Assembly: GCA_030374765.1 (NCBI GenBank)
Contig: JARGXX010000027.1
Coordinates: forward strand, 310,001-374,000
Origin: Agarophyton chilense
Lineage: Eukaryota > Rhodophyta > Florideophyceae > Gracilariales > Gracilariaceae
Reading direction: 5' to 3'
Length of the DNA stretch: 64,000 bases
This document shows, in pieces, positions 43,176 to 52,770 of the stretch (position 1 is the stretch's first letter; each line of letters starts with the position of its first letter). The translations under genes were made by a program, and so were the position numbers. The notes beneath the pieces are model-generated. The model worked only from the letters and a program-made list of their open reading frames with translations, was not told where the DNA came from and searched no databases.

Positions 43176-43622
43176 TGTGTGAAGAGAAACGATAACGGTT
43201 GAGCTCTGTAAGCCGCCCGGCCCTGAGGGAACTGACAGATGCCACGTGGACTGGCCGTCCTCACCTGGACTGACTTAGATTAGTAAATAATTTTAATTAG
43301 AGTAATAGATTAGCATTACAGTTCCAGGGAGATCCCAGCGCCTCGCCAGTACTATTTACTTGGCTCGAGCGACGCTTCTCCCTTAGAGTAAGGTAAGAAC
43401 CGTTATGATACTAAATAACCCTCTTTGGTATATTAGTTCCACCATTTCGTCTTCAAGCCATCGTTTTCGTAGCTCCAACCTGTAGAACTACGCAGTATAC
43501 GCAAGCCCATTGCACCAAGTACTCTTGGAGGGCCACCGTCAAGGATTCGAACCATAGGAACCACTCTACTACGCTACCACCGGTCGAGACCCGTACGCTG
43601 ACCCATCAGTCATTGCATTACA
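43176..43622 (+). repeat. E2 5' LTR
   Basis: Direct repeat of 51925-52370. On its antisense strand at 43543-43580 it carries a tRNA-like T-arm (GGTTCGAATCC) and D-arm. An AT-rich block TTAATTAGAG occurs near 43300. Confidence 0.95.
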
Positions 43623-43625
43623 TTT

Positions 43626-43646
43626 TGGTCTGCTGACTAAGAAACC
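43626..43646 (+). other. E2 primer-binding site
   Basis: Three bases after the LTR, TGGTCTGCTGACTAAGAAACC. It is clearly related to TGGTCTCCCGACTTAGAA at the same place in E1 and E3. Confidence 0.7.
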
Positions 43647-43746
43647 TTTGGAATAATTGAAAGGACCACTACATCGAAGAATTATCCGGATTCTAACCTT
43701 TGGTTTGATTCCCGAACGGACCAGAAGTACAGAAGCAACCGCCATT

Positions 43747-46400
43747 ATGGATGCAGGAAACACGCCCAACCGATCAGACAATAGGACTCCTACCGCAGGA
43801 CGAAGTGCGACCAGAACGCCGGCGATGTCGCCTGATTCTCAGGGTGATACCGCAAACGACCGTAGGAGCACGAGGAGCCAGTCGCAAGAAGTACTGACTG
43901 TTGGTGCAAGTGCCTATGCTGTCACTGAAAACCAAATGTGCAGGAGAGCATAGGCTGTTTTGGAGGGTGCCACTGGAAAAGGGCATATGCGTATTAGCCG
44001 GACCTCAACGTGAACTCGTGCTGTGAATGGCTACTGCAAATTTGCACCTGCAATGTGGTGTGTACAAGTGGTATGGTACTATTGGGTTTTCCTGGAGTAC
44101 ACGTGTGTACGTTGTCTACTTGTACTATTGTGCACGCTGTTCAGGATGTCCAGCTGGTGTACTATGTACACGTCTCACAAGAGGTAACGAATGTACTTGG
44201 AGAAGAGCGTGTCATGTGTATTACAGAAGACTTGGTGTACTGTGCTGGAAGGTGAATGTGTATGGAGGCGGACGGCAAGAAGCGTATGCTGGTATATTGA
44301 ATTTGTGTACATGCCAGTGTAATGATGTGATATGCACTGTTGTATTGCCGTGTTGTGTGCTGCAATGAACTTTGGCTAGGGTTAACGTCGTGCTTGAATA
44401 TGATTGGTAGTATTGGGTGTCCCTGCTTTGTAGTGTAGGGTTTACTCTGGGTGGGGGTCTAGTTGGCTGACATTTTTTTGAGTTGTACATAAATGAGAGA
44501 TTGAGCGCCTCCAAGTAAATCCGAGCTAGAGCTGGCGAACTTTCCTTTCATCCCTCAACCTTTCCTTCAGCCTTTCACTTTCCATCACTGACCCCCCTGG
44601 ATAACCCTGAAAGGATTCGCCGAGAACCCACGGTGGCAGCGCGTTTACGAGAACGCCCTACCAGGGCCACCTCTAGGCCAGGGACACCTCAAGAAGACAC
44701 CCACCAGACCGAAGGTATTTGAGAAAACCTGCCCGCAGACCTTGCCGACCTTCTCTGGCCGCGTCTCCGTGAGCTCTGCTCAACCCACGTGGATTCCATT
44801 ATGGACGTGCGAATCGCTACGGCGATCGCTGACCTTGCGGATTTTCTCATCACGCAAATCGTCACTAAGGCAATGGGGTCTGAATTATTCATAGACTCCA
44901 TCCTACAGGCCGTTCAAGGAGCAGTCACCCGCCAGGCAGCCAATTTGGTCCCTAGGACCACTCTACCACAAAAAAACCATCCGGTCTTTATATGGCAACC
45001 CCCTACCGAACCTCCAGGAGTGGCGGCATTGTCCGCCCCTCGCAGGGAATACCATCAGGAAAACCCAATGGTGGGACAATCTAGGAGCAGAAGAAATGCT
45101 TTGCGTGTAGATGAGAGACAAATTGCCCATCAGAAAAATCCAAGGTAGGAACAAGCGAGGAGCAGATGAGAAGCCCCGCGTCTAGAAGAGAGACCGCTTG
45201 CCCCACCTGACGGATTATATGAGGTACAGGGACCTCAGGGCTCCATCGAATCTGATACAGAGATCGATCGTTGAGGTCCCTGTTCCACTGTAAAGAAAAT
45301 AAGTATCCGCAGGGGGAAGAAGAACAGAAGGAGTAAAAGAAAAGACCATTCGCACACGATTGATTCCAAGTCGGCCTCGGCCGAAACGACCGACTCGGAA
45401 GTAGATGAGGCTGCCGTTCGAGGCTCCAAACCACTGAAAACCACAAACGAACTTTTCCTTAAGGTTCTAGACTACTGGAAGTACCGGCTCGCCGACAAGT
45501 CTGCGACATATTATGGTTCGATGGCTCGCAGAGTGGCCAAATGGGCTAAACGGATGCAACTAACCATTACGGATAAGTTCTCGGGTTCTGATTCCATTGC
45601 TGTCCTTAGGTTTCTCAGTGTATTTCGTACGGCCTGTGATGGGAGCGGTGTCCACGAGGGCGCTGCTCTGTACCTTTTCCAATTCTTCCTTACAGGATAG
45701 GCGCGTGACCAACTGGTTTCGAAGATATCTGGCACAACTGACTTCGTGGATGCTCAGGACCGTGAGCTCCTCAGGGCATACCCTCAGGTTGTTCATTACC
45801 TCTTGGAAACTTATGCAACGGATGACGTTACAATGGATGCCCACCAGGAAGTCATATCCTTTAGGCAGAGCTCCGACATGACCGAATCGGCTTTCGCAGA
45901 TGACCTACGGAAGAAGGCTTACCGAAGTGGAAATGTATTCCCCGAAGGATGGCTCAAACGTCACTTCATCATGGGACTACTCCGTGCCATTCGGACTCAC
46001 GTCTCCAAATTACCACGCGGAAAACCCACGATACTCCTTTCGAAGGCTCGTTACTTATGCCGAAGTTTATGAATCTGCCTTTCCATGACCCTACCTTGTG
46101 ACTGCACGAGGTATCTACCTGAGGACGTACAAAAAACCCTCCTAGCTCTCAGGGAAGAGAATTACGGGCGTGGAGATCCGAAGGAATGCTAAACAGGGCA
46201 CAGCAACGAACCACAGGGACCCCTGGAAGCTCACACTATGCCACGACTCCGGACACTCCGATCAAAGCCCAACAGGTCCACGCCATTGTAGATCCTACGG
46301 ACGACTCCGAAGAGAAATCTTCTCCTCAGGAAGAAACTTAAACCCCATCGGAAAACTCTTAGAGGGTTGACGCGAGGCAAATCCTACCTCTTAAAGCCCC
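43747..46400 (+). pseudogene. E2 Gag, decayed
   Basis: It starts MDAGNTPNRSDNRTPTAG, a Thr/Ser/Arg-rich N-terminus like that of E1. A foreign-looking segment follows (about 43960-44640), then a helical stretch (MDVRIATAIADLADFLITQI). The capsid-like core is VLDYWKYRLADKSATYYGSM through EGAALYLFQFFLTG and, after a stop, VVHYLLETYATDDVTMDAHQ and RSGNVFPEGWLKRHFIMGLL. These match the E1/E3 segments around YRYYRLDN, YLLRSYAT and RCGNVFPAYERC. Several stops and frame changes interrupt it. The zinc knuckle was not found. Confidence 0.75.
44030..44370. other. TGTAC-rich segment within E2 gag
   Basis: TGTAC, GTACA and TGTGTAC words recur about every 20-30 bases (GTGTACAAGTGG, GTACACGTGTGTACG, GTGTACTATGTACACG). 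The composition differs from the rest of E2, so this may be a later insertion. Its ends could not be set. Confidence 0.45.
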
Positions 46401-46499
46401 TGCCTTAACCAATTGGACGGTCATGAGCCATCACGTAGACCAATGGACATTTAAGGGATAGTACCACTTTACCTCCAGGTAGGGCAATTCAAAGTCCGC

Positions 46500-49400
46500 A
46501 CGTTGTTTCTTGTATGTTTGATCTTGGGCGCTGAAGCAATCCTAGAGACCTCCTTTATGGATCGATACATCAAGGACATTTATCCAGGCCTTACGAAGGT
46601 CGCGTTCTACTGGGCACCTTCCATCTCCATAACTGGTTCTGCCCCAGGACCAGAAGCCAACAACAAACGAGCGGTTGTCTCCGAAAACATGAAGTCCAAT
46701 AAGGTTCGCGTGTCAAAGGCTATAACGATACCCCTAATTACCCAGATCACTGTAGCGGTCCATTACTAGTCCTTAGGTCCCGTAACGATTCAGAACCACT
46801 CGAAAACGGTTCTGAAGCACCTTACCTTGATGGCCAATGAAGTAATTGACATCCACCCTAAGAAGCCCTTCTTGGTCACAATCAGCAACTTCAGAGATAA
46901 ACCCGTACGGTTTTCTAAAGGTACAGTGATTGGCATTACTCTACACCGCCCCCGTGGCCGTCATGGAGGGCCAAATGGATAACCTTGCAACGACAAATCC
47001 CGACGAGGACGTCGACTCTTTGGAGGGGACGGTCGCTATCGGCGCAGAATTCGAACCCTATAGGCCCCAGGTACTTGATCTCTGCAGGGATTACCAGGCC
47101 ATGTGCTCAGGTAGATTGGGAAGAATGTTAGGCACTACACACCGCATTGACTTTCAGGACGAAGCTAGACCACAGTTCCAGCACCCATACCGTACATGCC
47201 TTAAGGGTAGGGAAATTGTCGCCGACCCGATATACAAGATGGGCAAAGCTCAAGTCATAGAGCCGGCGCCTCCACACCAATCCGAATGGGCGAGTCCCCT
47301 TGTCCTTGTGGCGGAGAAAGACGGCTCAGTCAGGTTCTGTGTCGACTACAGGAAGCTGAACGCAGTAAACAAGAGGGACTCATAACCGATACCCTGCATG
47401 GATGACTGTCTGAATTCCTTATGCGAAGCTGTCGTATTTACCACACTGGACGCTAACTCGGGATATTGGCAAATCCCTTTGGCCGAAGATGCAAGAGCGC
47501 TGACAACCTTTACCACCCATGAAGGTCTGTTAGGATTTACTCTTATGCCCTTTCGTTTAAAGAATGCACCAGCCAACTAGAGCAGAACGCTCACCAGCGC
47601 GGAGCAAAACTACAGTACAACTGGAAAGGAATTTCTAGCCATCGTATGGTCTGTATTGACACTCTGTCCGTACCTCGAGGGAACCAGGTTTACAAATAGG
47701 ACAGACCATGATTCACTCCGCTGGTTACTAAATATGACCGATGCATCAAGTCGCCTCGCTCGGTGGCGCCTCAGGCTGTCGGAATAAGACTACGAGATAA
47801 CCTATAGGCCAGGCATCAAGCACCAGGCAGCTGATGCCCTCTCGCGAATCATTACTGATGGAACTGATGACACTCCATTGGACGACCTAATTCCTACCCC
47901 CTTTACAGATGATGGACCTCAGGGCTATACGAAAACGAATGACCTTATGGGTAATGTTAAAGCGGATGATCCTGAGGTAAAGGAGAACGAAGTCTACCGA
48001 TTGGACTGGGAAACAGTAACGCCTAATTGGACACCACCTCAGGTTACCCTGATAGCCTTAGAGGAAAAAGAGCTCCTCCCTAAATCTATTGAAGCAATCT
48101 TACAGGCGCGATTCGGGGAACAGCCCAATTGGTAGGAACCCCTGGATTCCTGTTCGACTATGACCGATTTGGATTATTGTGTCACCGCTCACCATTAATT
48201 GACGATCTCTAAAGGGTAGTACCAAGGTCCCTAAGGGAGCGATTCATATTTCTCTCCCATTTCCCTCGCTTTCCTGGTCACTCTGGAGGCCTACGAATGT
48301 ACCAGACCCTAAGGAAGTTCCTCTACTGGCCACTTATCGTGCAGGACCTATGGCAAACCGCACGGAACTCTACATTGTGCGCACAAATCCGAGAGTTTCG
48401 CGCCAATAATCAGGCAAAATTGAAGCTCTTCCCCGCCGCAGGTCCGATGGAATTGGTCGCAAGGGATATACTTGGGCCTTTGTCTAAGTCGTACCATGGG
48501 AAACGGTTTGTTTTAGTTATAACCGATAGGTTTACCAAACTTACCCGAGCCCTACCCCTAGGAAAGACAACGGCCACGGATGTCGCCACGGCATTCTCGT
48601 CCCACTGGGTATATCCATATAGCATGCCACTCTGCCTCCTAATGGATACCGGAAGCCAGCTTGTATCCAAAATCTTCTCACATGTTTGTGCTACCTTAGG
48701 AATCAAACATGTGACCACCACGGCGTACTACCCGCTGGCAAATTACCAAGCCCAACGCCTCAACTGCACACTTTTGGACCGATTGGCACACTACGTATCG
48801 GAGCGCCAGTTAGACTGGGACGACTACGTTGAGCCACTGGTTTATGCCTACAACACGCAGGTGCACGCTTCAACGGGGACAATGCCTTTCGACCTAACGC
48901 TACCAAGAGCGCCGCCGCCGAGAGCTGTGGACCTTCAGAAGTCTATCATATCCCAGGAAATAACCGAAGAAATGACTCCTACCCTATCGAAGCGCTACTC
49001 GCGGCAACGCATCGACCGCATAATCCAACCGGCGAGAACTATACTGACCAAAGCCCAACGGAGTTACAAGGTCAGTTTCGAAAACGCCGTTTGAAACACA
49101 CCGACCTTTGGGAGAGGAGTACTTGTTTACCTGGACAGGTCACAGAAGGTCAGTGAGGAACTCGAGGACATTCCGCGGAAGCTCTTGTCTTGCTCTGCGG
49201 GACCTTACAAAGTCCTTCAGGCCAATCAACACACCATTACGTTACTAATTGTCGGCCTACCGGACACCGTATCGATTGTTCGGATGACTCCAGCTCACAG
49301 CTCCCTCGAATCACCAAAGTCCCAGTCGCCTGGCCCAACGGAATCACTACGACCTCAGGTCAAGGTTCAAATCGCCACACTCCCTAAGGCAGCTCCCGCG

Positions 49401-49500
49401 GACTTGAATAGCCCCATGGACCCGATGGTCAATGCCAATGACGGCGACCCATCTCCTCCAACCGACTCCGATGGATCCGCCCTTCTGGACCACACTTTCC
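46500..49500 (+). pseudogene. E2 Pol, decayed, RT catalytic core deleted
   Basis: Remains of the protease end (LILGAEAILETSFMDRYI) come first, then reverse transcriptase N-terminal motifs: WASPLVLVAEKDGSVRFCVD and TTLDANSGYWQIP. After LKNAPAN and a TAG (47578) the sequence jumps, in the same frame, to RNase H (EQNYSTTGKEFLAIVWSVLT, RTDHDSLRWLL). About 190 residues including YxDD are missing. Integrase (48297-49094) has ARDILGPL, LLMDTGSQLVSK and YYPLANYQAQRLN. The Asn-Gly of SDNG is changed, and the catalytic Glu of QVERFN is Gln. Linker sequence follows to about 49500. It cannot be active. Confidence 0.85.
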
Positions 49501-49512
49501 TGCCGGAAAATT

Positions 49513-49665
49513 AATACCAACCGGAGTATGTGATTGAGCGCATCATCTCTGCCGGTCGGGGAGAAGATTGAACTATGCGCTACCGCGTCCCTTGATTCGG
49601 CTACACATCTGAGGAAGACACTTGGCAAGAGCCTCAAACCATTCCGGCAAGTTTTATCGCCCACT
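49513..49665 (+). pseudogene. E2 chromodomain remnant
   Basis: In one frame: YQPEYVIERIISAG, a TGA, MRYRVP, a TGA at the position of the conserved Trp, then FGYTSEEDTWQEP. Two TGA codons break an otherwise clear chromodomain. This shows E2 belongs to the same chromodomain lineage as E1 and E3. Confidence 0.75.
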
Positions 49666-50010
49666 ATTGGCGCAGAATCGGCCGCACACAGCGCAGCCTT
49701 CAGGAGGGGGCAACCACTGTTCGGAATAATCCCAAAACGTTTCCCAAACTGCCTCCCGGCACGACGGTTCGCCGGAGCACGACGGTTTGTCGTAGCTTTC
49801 ACATCAGAGAATAAGGGCAGTCCCTCGGGGACACCTAACGACGATCTGAGACGCTCTCAAGGTTGGAAGACGTCCGGGGGCACGCATGTTTGATATACAA
49901 GAACGACCTTGGGAAAGCACAAGCATTAGTTTATTTGATAACTAACAGAGATATGACAGCCCTCACCATGACCTCAAGGATCGCGGAAGCGCTCGGAACA
50001 CAAATGGGAC

Positions 50011-51066
50011 TCACTGGGGCGCCGCAGAAGTGACTCTTCCGCCCCCATTGGCAACTGCAGGAGTGAAACCGGGACTAGGGTCACCCGAAGAGCCAACTGG
50101 ACCACTAGGACCAGCCCCAGCGAGCCGAGCACGCTTCTTCGGCGGAGATTCACATGAGGAACTATTGTCACCATCGGAAGCCTTCCGATCACTCAAATAT
50201 AGACCATACGGGGCGTCCAAGTCGGCGGTAACCCCCTGGGACATCATCTGTGCAGTCTGTAACATGATATTGACCATGGTGGTCTTCAGGGCTTGACCCT
50301 GTTCGACAACCGCGGCGTAGAGCGCCGAGCGACGCAACCAGGAGCAAGCTTTCCTTAGAACTGTTGCAATGTCAATCGAGGCCGTAATACGAACGGTACA
50401 GCAGACATGACGGAGATCCGAAGCCGCAGCCGTGACCGAAGCGGGAAAGTGTGGAAACGGAGAGGACGGAGCGCTGTCGATGACCCCAGTGGAAGTTTGA
50501 GCCAGCGCATCACCTACAGGACTTCCGGCCTCGACAGTCACCTCGCCAGGAGGGATGTCCACCTGGGCGAGGGGCCGCTCATAAGAAATCTCATCCTGAG
50601 TAGCAGCGCCCGGAGGAGCTGTAGGAGGGGATGCGGTCAGCAATACCACAATGGACTTGACCGGATGATTAATGCTCTCTACGGGTAGGACGAAGGGATC
50701 TGCACCGAAGGATTCTTTATCGGACATACCAGCAAGAACCAACAGAGTGGATTCCACATGAGGCTCGAAGCAATGGGGATCGAAACTAATGGCCTTCGGA
50801 TAATATTCGGGCACATGGCGCCCCGGAATGTCCCATGGTTGATTCCTCAAAGGCTTTGCAGGATAGGCACGAGCTTCGTCCCGACCCTGAGGATGCAGTG
50901 GAATCGGTGTGAATGAGTCGGTATCCCAGTCATACCAGAGGAACCCGGGACTCCTGCCCCACTTCACCTGTAGGACATGATCCAAAAGAGCCTCGGTCTC
51001 CTCGAAGTCGAACTGGGTCACACGGACGATATTCTGGATGCCCTGGTTCCTTAGGACACAGATCAT
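50011..51066 (-). CDS. E2 antisense ORF (351 aa), unknown function
   Basis: Minus-strand frame between pol and the 3' LTR, antisense to gag-pol, from ATG 51066. The frame is open to about 51127 (reading SVWYEENIPCPQGRLISLPD), and protein-like sequence continues further upstream to about 51420 with a stop. So the original ORF was longer and is now broken. No known domain. The middle has GFLWYDWDTDSFTPI and ARAYPAKPL. The C-terminus is Ser/Pro/Gly-rich with a basic PPKKRARL stretch that could be a nuclear localisation signal. Position, orientation and motif order (LLD..W, W-Y-aromatic, ARA) parallel the E1 antisense ORF. In an element this decayed, 351 open codons are notable. Confidence 0.5.
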   Translation of the reverse strand: MICVLRNQGIQNIVRVTQFDFEETEALLDHVLQVKWGRSPGFLWYDWDTDSFTPIPLHPQGRDEARAYPAKPLRNQPWDIPGRHVPEYYPKAISFDPHCFEPHVESTLLVLAGMSDKESFGADPFVLPVESINHPVKSIVVLLTASPPTAPPGAATQDEISYERPLAQVDIPPGEVTVEAGSPVGDALAQTSTGVIDSAPSSPFPHFPASVTAAASDLRHVCCTVRITASIDIATVLRKACSWLRRSALYAAVVEQGQALKTTMVNIMLQTAQMMSQGVTADLDAPYGLYLSDRKASDGDNSSSCESPPKKRARLAGAGPSGPVGSSGDPSPGFTPAVANGGGRVTSAAPQ

Positions 51067-51911
51067 GATGTCCGGGAGCGAGATGAGGCGACCTTGAGGA
51101 CAGGGTATGTTCTCTTCGTACCATACGCTTCAACCCTCCTAACGGACATTACCACGGATTCCGTACTTCGCGGTGCCCAGGAAGGCCATAAAGAACATCA
51201 CGCCGAACTCAACGAAGAGTACCTGCCACGACAGCTACGACCTTCGGTCAGTGTCATCGCCCATATGTTGGGTCTAGTGGTACGCCACCTTCGACTGCGT
51301 GGGATCCAGAAGGAGCAGCGGGACACGCCAATACATGGCCCATTCGTTCTCATCCTCTTGTGGAAGTGAGAGGTACAACGAAAGGCGTTTGTCGGCGCTG
51401 GTGCCGCTGCCCACAGGCTGGTCCGCCAGGAAGTAAAAAGGACAACCAACGGAAGCGAAAAATTCCGGAGGGAGAACTGCCTATTCAATGGGATTATAAG
51501 GCGAGTTCGGCATCGCGCGTGACCAGTGGAAAAGTGCCACGATGGGAAGGCGAGGTGACGGAATCGACCCGAACGGACTGAGAGACGTGAATAACGCTGG
51601 ACGAAGCGCGTAGGGTCGCCAATGGAAGAACGGAGATTAAGGAAGAAGCAAATGGACTGTCTCGGAAACTCGACGCGAGGAACGCGCCGGCGATGCACTG
51701 ATGCTCAGCGCTCACGGCGCGTGGGAGTTTCAATCCTTATGCAAATTAATTGCCATTCGGGGGCAATGGTCACCTCCCGCTTCTCCGCATCCCCGCGGGC
51801 GGTGGCGACGCGACGTAACGTCGCTCCCAATGGTACTGGGAACAACGAAGTGCTCGCGTCCCTTGGGTCAATCATGAGGCCACCTGTAATTCTCCATGAC
51901 TGCCGAATCTT

Positions 51912-51924
51912 AAGGAGGGAGATA
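51912..51924 (+). promoter_or_regulatory. E2 polypurine tract
   Basis: AAGGAGGGAGATA directly before the 3' LTR. It matches the start of the E1 tract (AAGGAGGGGGAGA). Confidence 0.8.
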
Positions 51925-52370
51925 TGTGAATGAGCAACGATAACGGTTGAGCCCTGTAAGGCGCCGTGCCCTGAGGGAATTGAAAGATGCCACGTGGTAT
52001 GGCCGACCTCAGCTGGACTGACTTAGATTATTAACTTGTTTCAATTACTGTAATAAATTATCATTACAGTGCCAGGGAGATCCCAGCGCCTCGCCAGTAC
52101 TATTCACTTGGCTCGAGTGACGCTTTTCCCTTAAAGTAAAGTAGGAACCGTTAGGATACTAAGTAACCCTCTTTGGTATATTGGTTCCACCCTTTGGTGT
52201 TCAAGCCATCGCTTCCGTAGCTCCAACCTGTAGAACTACGCAGTAAACGCCAGGCCATTGCACCAAGTACTCTTGGAGGGCTGCCGTCAAGGATTCGAAC
52301 CTTAGGACCCGCTCTACCACGCTACCACCGGTCGAGACCCGTACGCTGACCCCTCAGTCATTGCGTTACA
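51925..52370 (+). repeat. E2 3' LTR
   Basis: Direct repeat of 43176-43622, followed by the duplicated ATGTG. On the minus strand (52285-52335) the tRNA-like module is better kept than in the 5' LTR, with TAGCGTGGTAGAGCGG and AAGGTTCGAATCCTT. Confidence 0.95.
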
Positions 52371-52375
52371 ATGTG

Positions 52376-52770
52376 CAAGCATTGTGGTTCGGTTTTCTAG
52401 GCTTTTAGATAGATGGAGCATGTGGTGGTTAGAAAAGATCCAGGTAGTTAGAGATTACTTCCAAGCGCGTCCATCAAAGCTCTGCTCTTCATGAGATCTG
52501 TAGGCTAGCTTCGTTTCAGACTCTTTCAACGCACTTAAATGTTATCTTTGCAACTGTTGTGACATTTATGGACATGAAGTTTGTGTAAGGAGGTGGTTCA
52601 TTATTTCTTCGTTTCTAAGGAAATTTCATGTTTCGGTTACTGACTGTGAGGTACCTACAATACACTCATTTTTGGCCTGATCGGCCTCTGAGTGTTGATT
52701 CAGCTAAGTACAGGGGTCATTAACACGAAGAATAGAGTTCAACCCAAATATCAGCTATTTAGTTCCAAAG
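52376..52770. other. Region without a recognisable gene
   Basis: AT-rich stretch between E2 and the Helitron relic. It may be the 5' part of the Helitron, but no terminus was seen. Confidence 0.35.

Larger units (their letters stand above)
43176..52370 (+). mobile_element. Ty3/gypsy LTR retrotransposon E2, old and internally deleted
   Basis: Two direct LTRs of 447 and 446 bp (TGTGTGAAG/TGTGAATG...TTACA) flank decayed gag, pol and chromodomain on the plus strand and a minus-strand ORF before the 3' LTR. The 5-bp target duplication ATGTG is intact on both sides (43171-43175 and 52371-52375). The LTRs differ at many positions (more than one in ten by eye), so the insertion is much older than E1. 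The internal part has many stops and lacks the core of reverse transcriptase. Confidence 0.95.

Noticed and set aside
43540-43580. A real tRNA gene in the E2 LTR
   Set aside because: D-arm-like and T-arm-like sequences are only about 5 bases apart; no acceptor stem or anticodon arm is present.
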